DNA of 64,000 nucleotides. Origin: Hippopus hippopus. Its lineage: Eukaryota; Mollusca; Bivalvia; Cardiida; Cardiidae. The translations under genes and the position numbers were made by a program. The notes beneath the pieces are model-generated. The model searched no databases. It was given only the letters and a program-made list of their open reading frames with translations, and was not told the origin of the DNA. Below, piece after piece: positions 63,382 through 64,000 of this stretch (its first letter is position 1; each line of letters starts with the position of its first letter). The stretch covers positions 22,075,881 through 22,139,880 of the forward strand of contig OX328096.1 in NCBI GenBank assembly GCA_946811185.2, given 5' to 3'.

Positions 63382-63540
63382 CTTCACCAGACAACTTGTC
63401 CAAATCCAAAGCATTTACCAGACAAATTGAATGTTGCTCAGACAGTGGGGTCCATCTTTGAAAGAGTAGAAAACTCCATGGGAAAAGGAGAAAATGCTGG
63501 TTATTACCAAACAATTTCAGTTTAAACAACCCTATACAGT
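63378..63540 (-). repeat. Family A MITE, truncated
   Basis: ttaactcttcaccagacaac start, breaks off after gctggttattaccaaac. Confidence 0.75.
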
Positions 63541-63574
63541 TAAGTTGCAAGATGACCAGGCAGCTTGGTCATAA

Positions 63575-63665
63575 TCTCAAAGTATACGGTGTAGACCAGA
63601 GATCACACTGCATGTTTTGTGCAGTCTACCAATATGTATACTAATGCTTGGCTGCAGGTGCTTTC
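63575..63665 (+). repeat. Family D fragment
   Basis: gtgtagaccagagatcacact and gtgcagtctaccaatatg, a worn palindrome. Confidence 0.55.
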
Positions 63666-63794
63666 TCCGCAAAAATTTTAAGTCGAAAAATGGGCATCAG
63701 TGTACCAAAAATATCTTGAGTTACCTGCCCTTCTTGATAAGCGTCCCCTTTTGATGGTAAACAACCATCCCAAGTTTGAAGTTGATTCATCTAT

Positions 63795-64000
63795 TGACTC
63801 TTTACCACACAATCCTGACTTTTAACAACCCCGAGAAAGAAACCTTTTGAAAATATTGTGGGGAAAGGAGAAAATGCTGGTAACCAGCATTTTCTCCTTT
63901 TCTCACAATCGTCTCCCTTCCCAAAAAATTTTCTATTTTCAAGTAGTGTTTATTATGTGGTCTGCAAATGCTTTAAGTCTTTACCAAACGACAAAATTTT
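63795..64000 (+). repeat. Family A MITE running into the window edge
   Basis: tgactctttaccacacaatc start, strong hairpin, tgcaaatgctttaagtcttt; then the start of another, minus copy (tctttaccaaacgacaaaat) at the edge. Confidence 0.82.

Overview
The window looks like gene-poor, AT-rich animal nuclear DNA, most probably from a bivalve mollusc. The basis is the intron/exon structure, the dispersed-repeat types (GTCC-rich repeats, palindromes with a CAGCCTGCGCAG core, tRNA-derived SINEs) and the gene content. Dreissena or another heterodont is my best guess from memory of such repeats; no search was run. There are no bacterial features, rRNA genes, intact tRNA genes or CRISPR arrays.

Three real gene segments can be supported. 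(1) Plus strand, 3852-11817: the last five coding exons of a BAIAP2/IRSp53-type I-BAR/SH3 adaptor. They encode the end of the SH3 domain, a Ser/Tyr-rich linker, a proline-rich exon and a WH2-like C-terminus; all splice phases agree. The I-BAR domain and most of the SH3 domain lie to the left of the window. (2) Minus strand, 51562 to 46456: three phase-compatible exons of an unnamed zinc-finger protein (acidic N-terminal part, one C2H2-like finger, basic tail, then a conserved W/EC/RN-type C-terminal domain). Its first exon was not found, and its stop codon lies at the TTAA edge of a transposon copy. (3) Minus strand, 62824-62669: one intact fibronectin type III exon, followed downstream by decayed tandem copies of itself. 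A further small candidate exon lies at 59689-59568.

Nearly everything else is transposon-derived. Family A is a roughly 230-bp MITE with TTAA ends, CCCTTTACC-type termini and a long central hairpin; I count about 75 copies or fragments. In this annotation strand + means short arm first and - means the reverse. Family B is a TA-flanked double-hairpin element with an AAAGTGTCG core. Family C is a 250-bp element carrying the CAGCCTGCGCAG palindrome. Family D is a TTAA-ended element carrying the GATCAGACTGCAC palindrome. SINE-1, SINE-2 and SINE-3 are tRNA-derived. There is also an internally deleted mariner (5433-6238), a Tc1-like element with long terminal repeats and a transposase relic (40606-41205), several long-TIR foldback elements and several minisatellites.

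Region by region: 1-3800 holds nested GTCC-type repeats inside a family B element. 3852-11817 is the BAIAP2-like gene with transposon-filled introns. 11.9-19.6 kb is a family A cluster. 19.6-33.2 kb is an old, imperfect 13.6-kb inverted duplication (arms about 19600-26375 and 29105-33230), in which each arm has its own insertions and the other arm often shows the empty site. 33.3-46 kb is SINEs and families A and C. 46.4-51.6 kb is the zinc-finger gene. 52-64 kb is family A, SINEs, minisatellites and the FN3 gene end. The strongest finding is the inverted duplication and the 518-bp element at 30101-30618 inside it, which has 9-bp target duplications and carries a small zinc-binding ORF.
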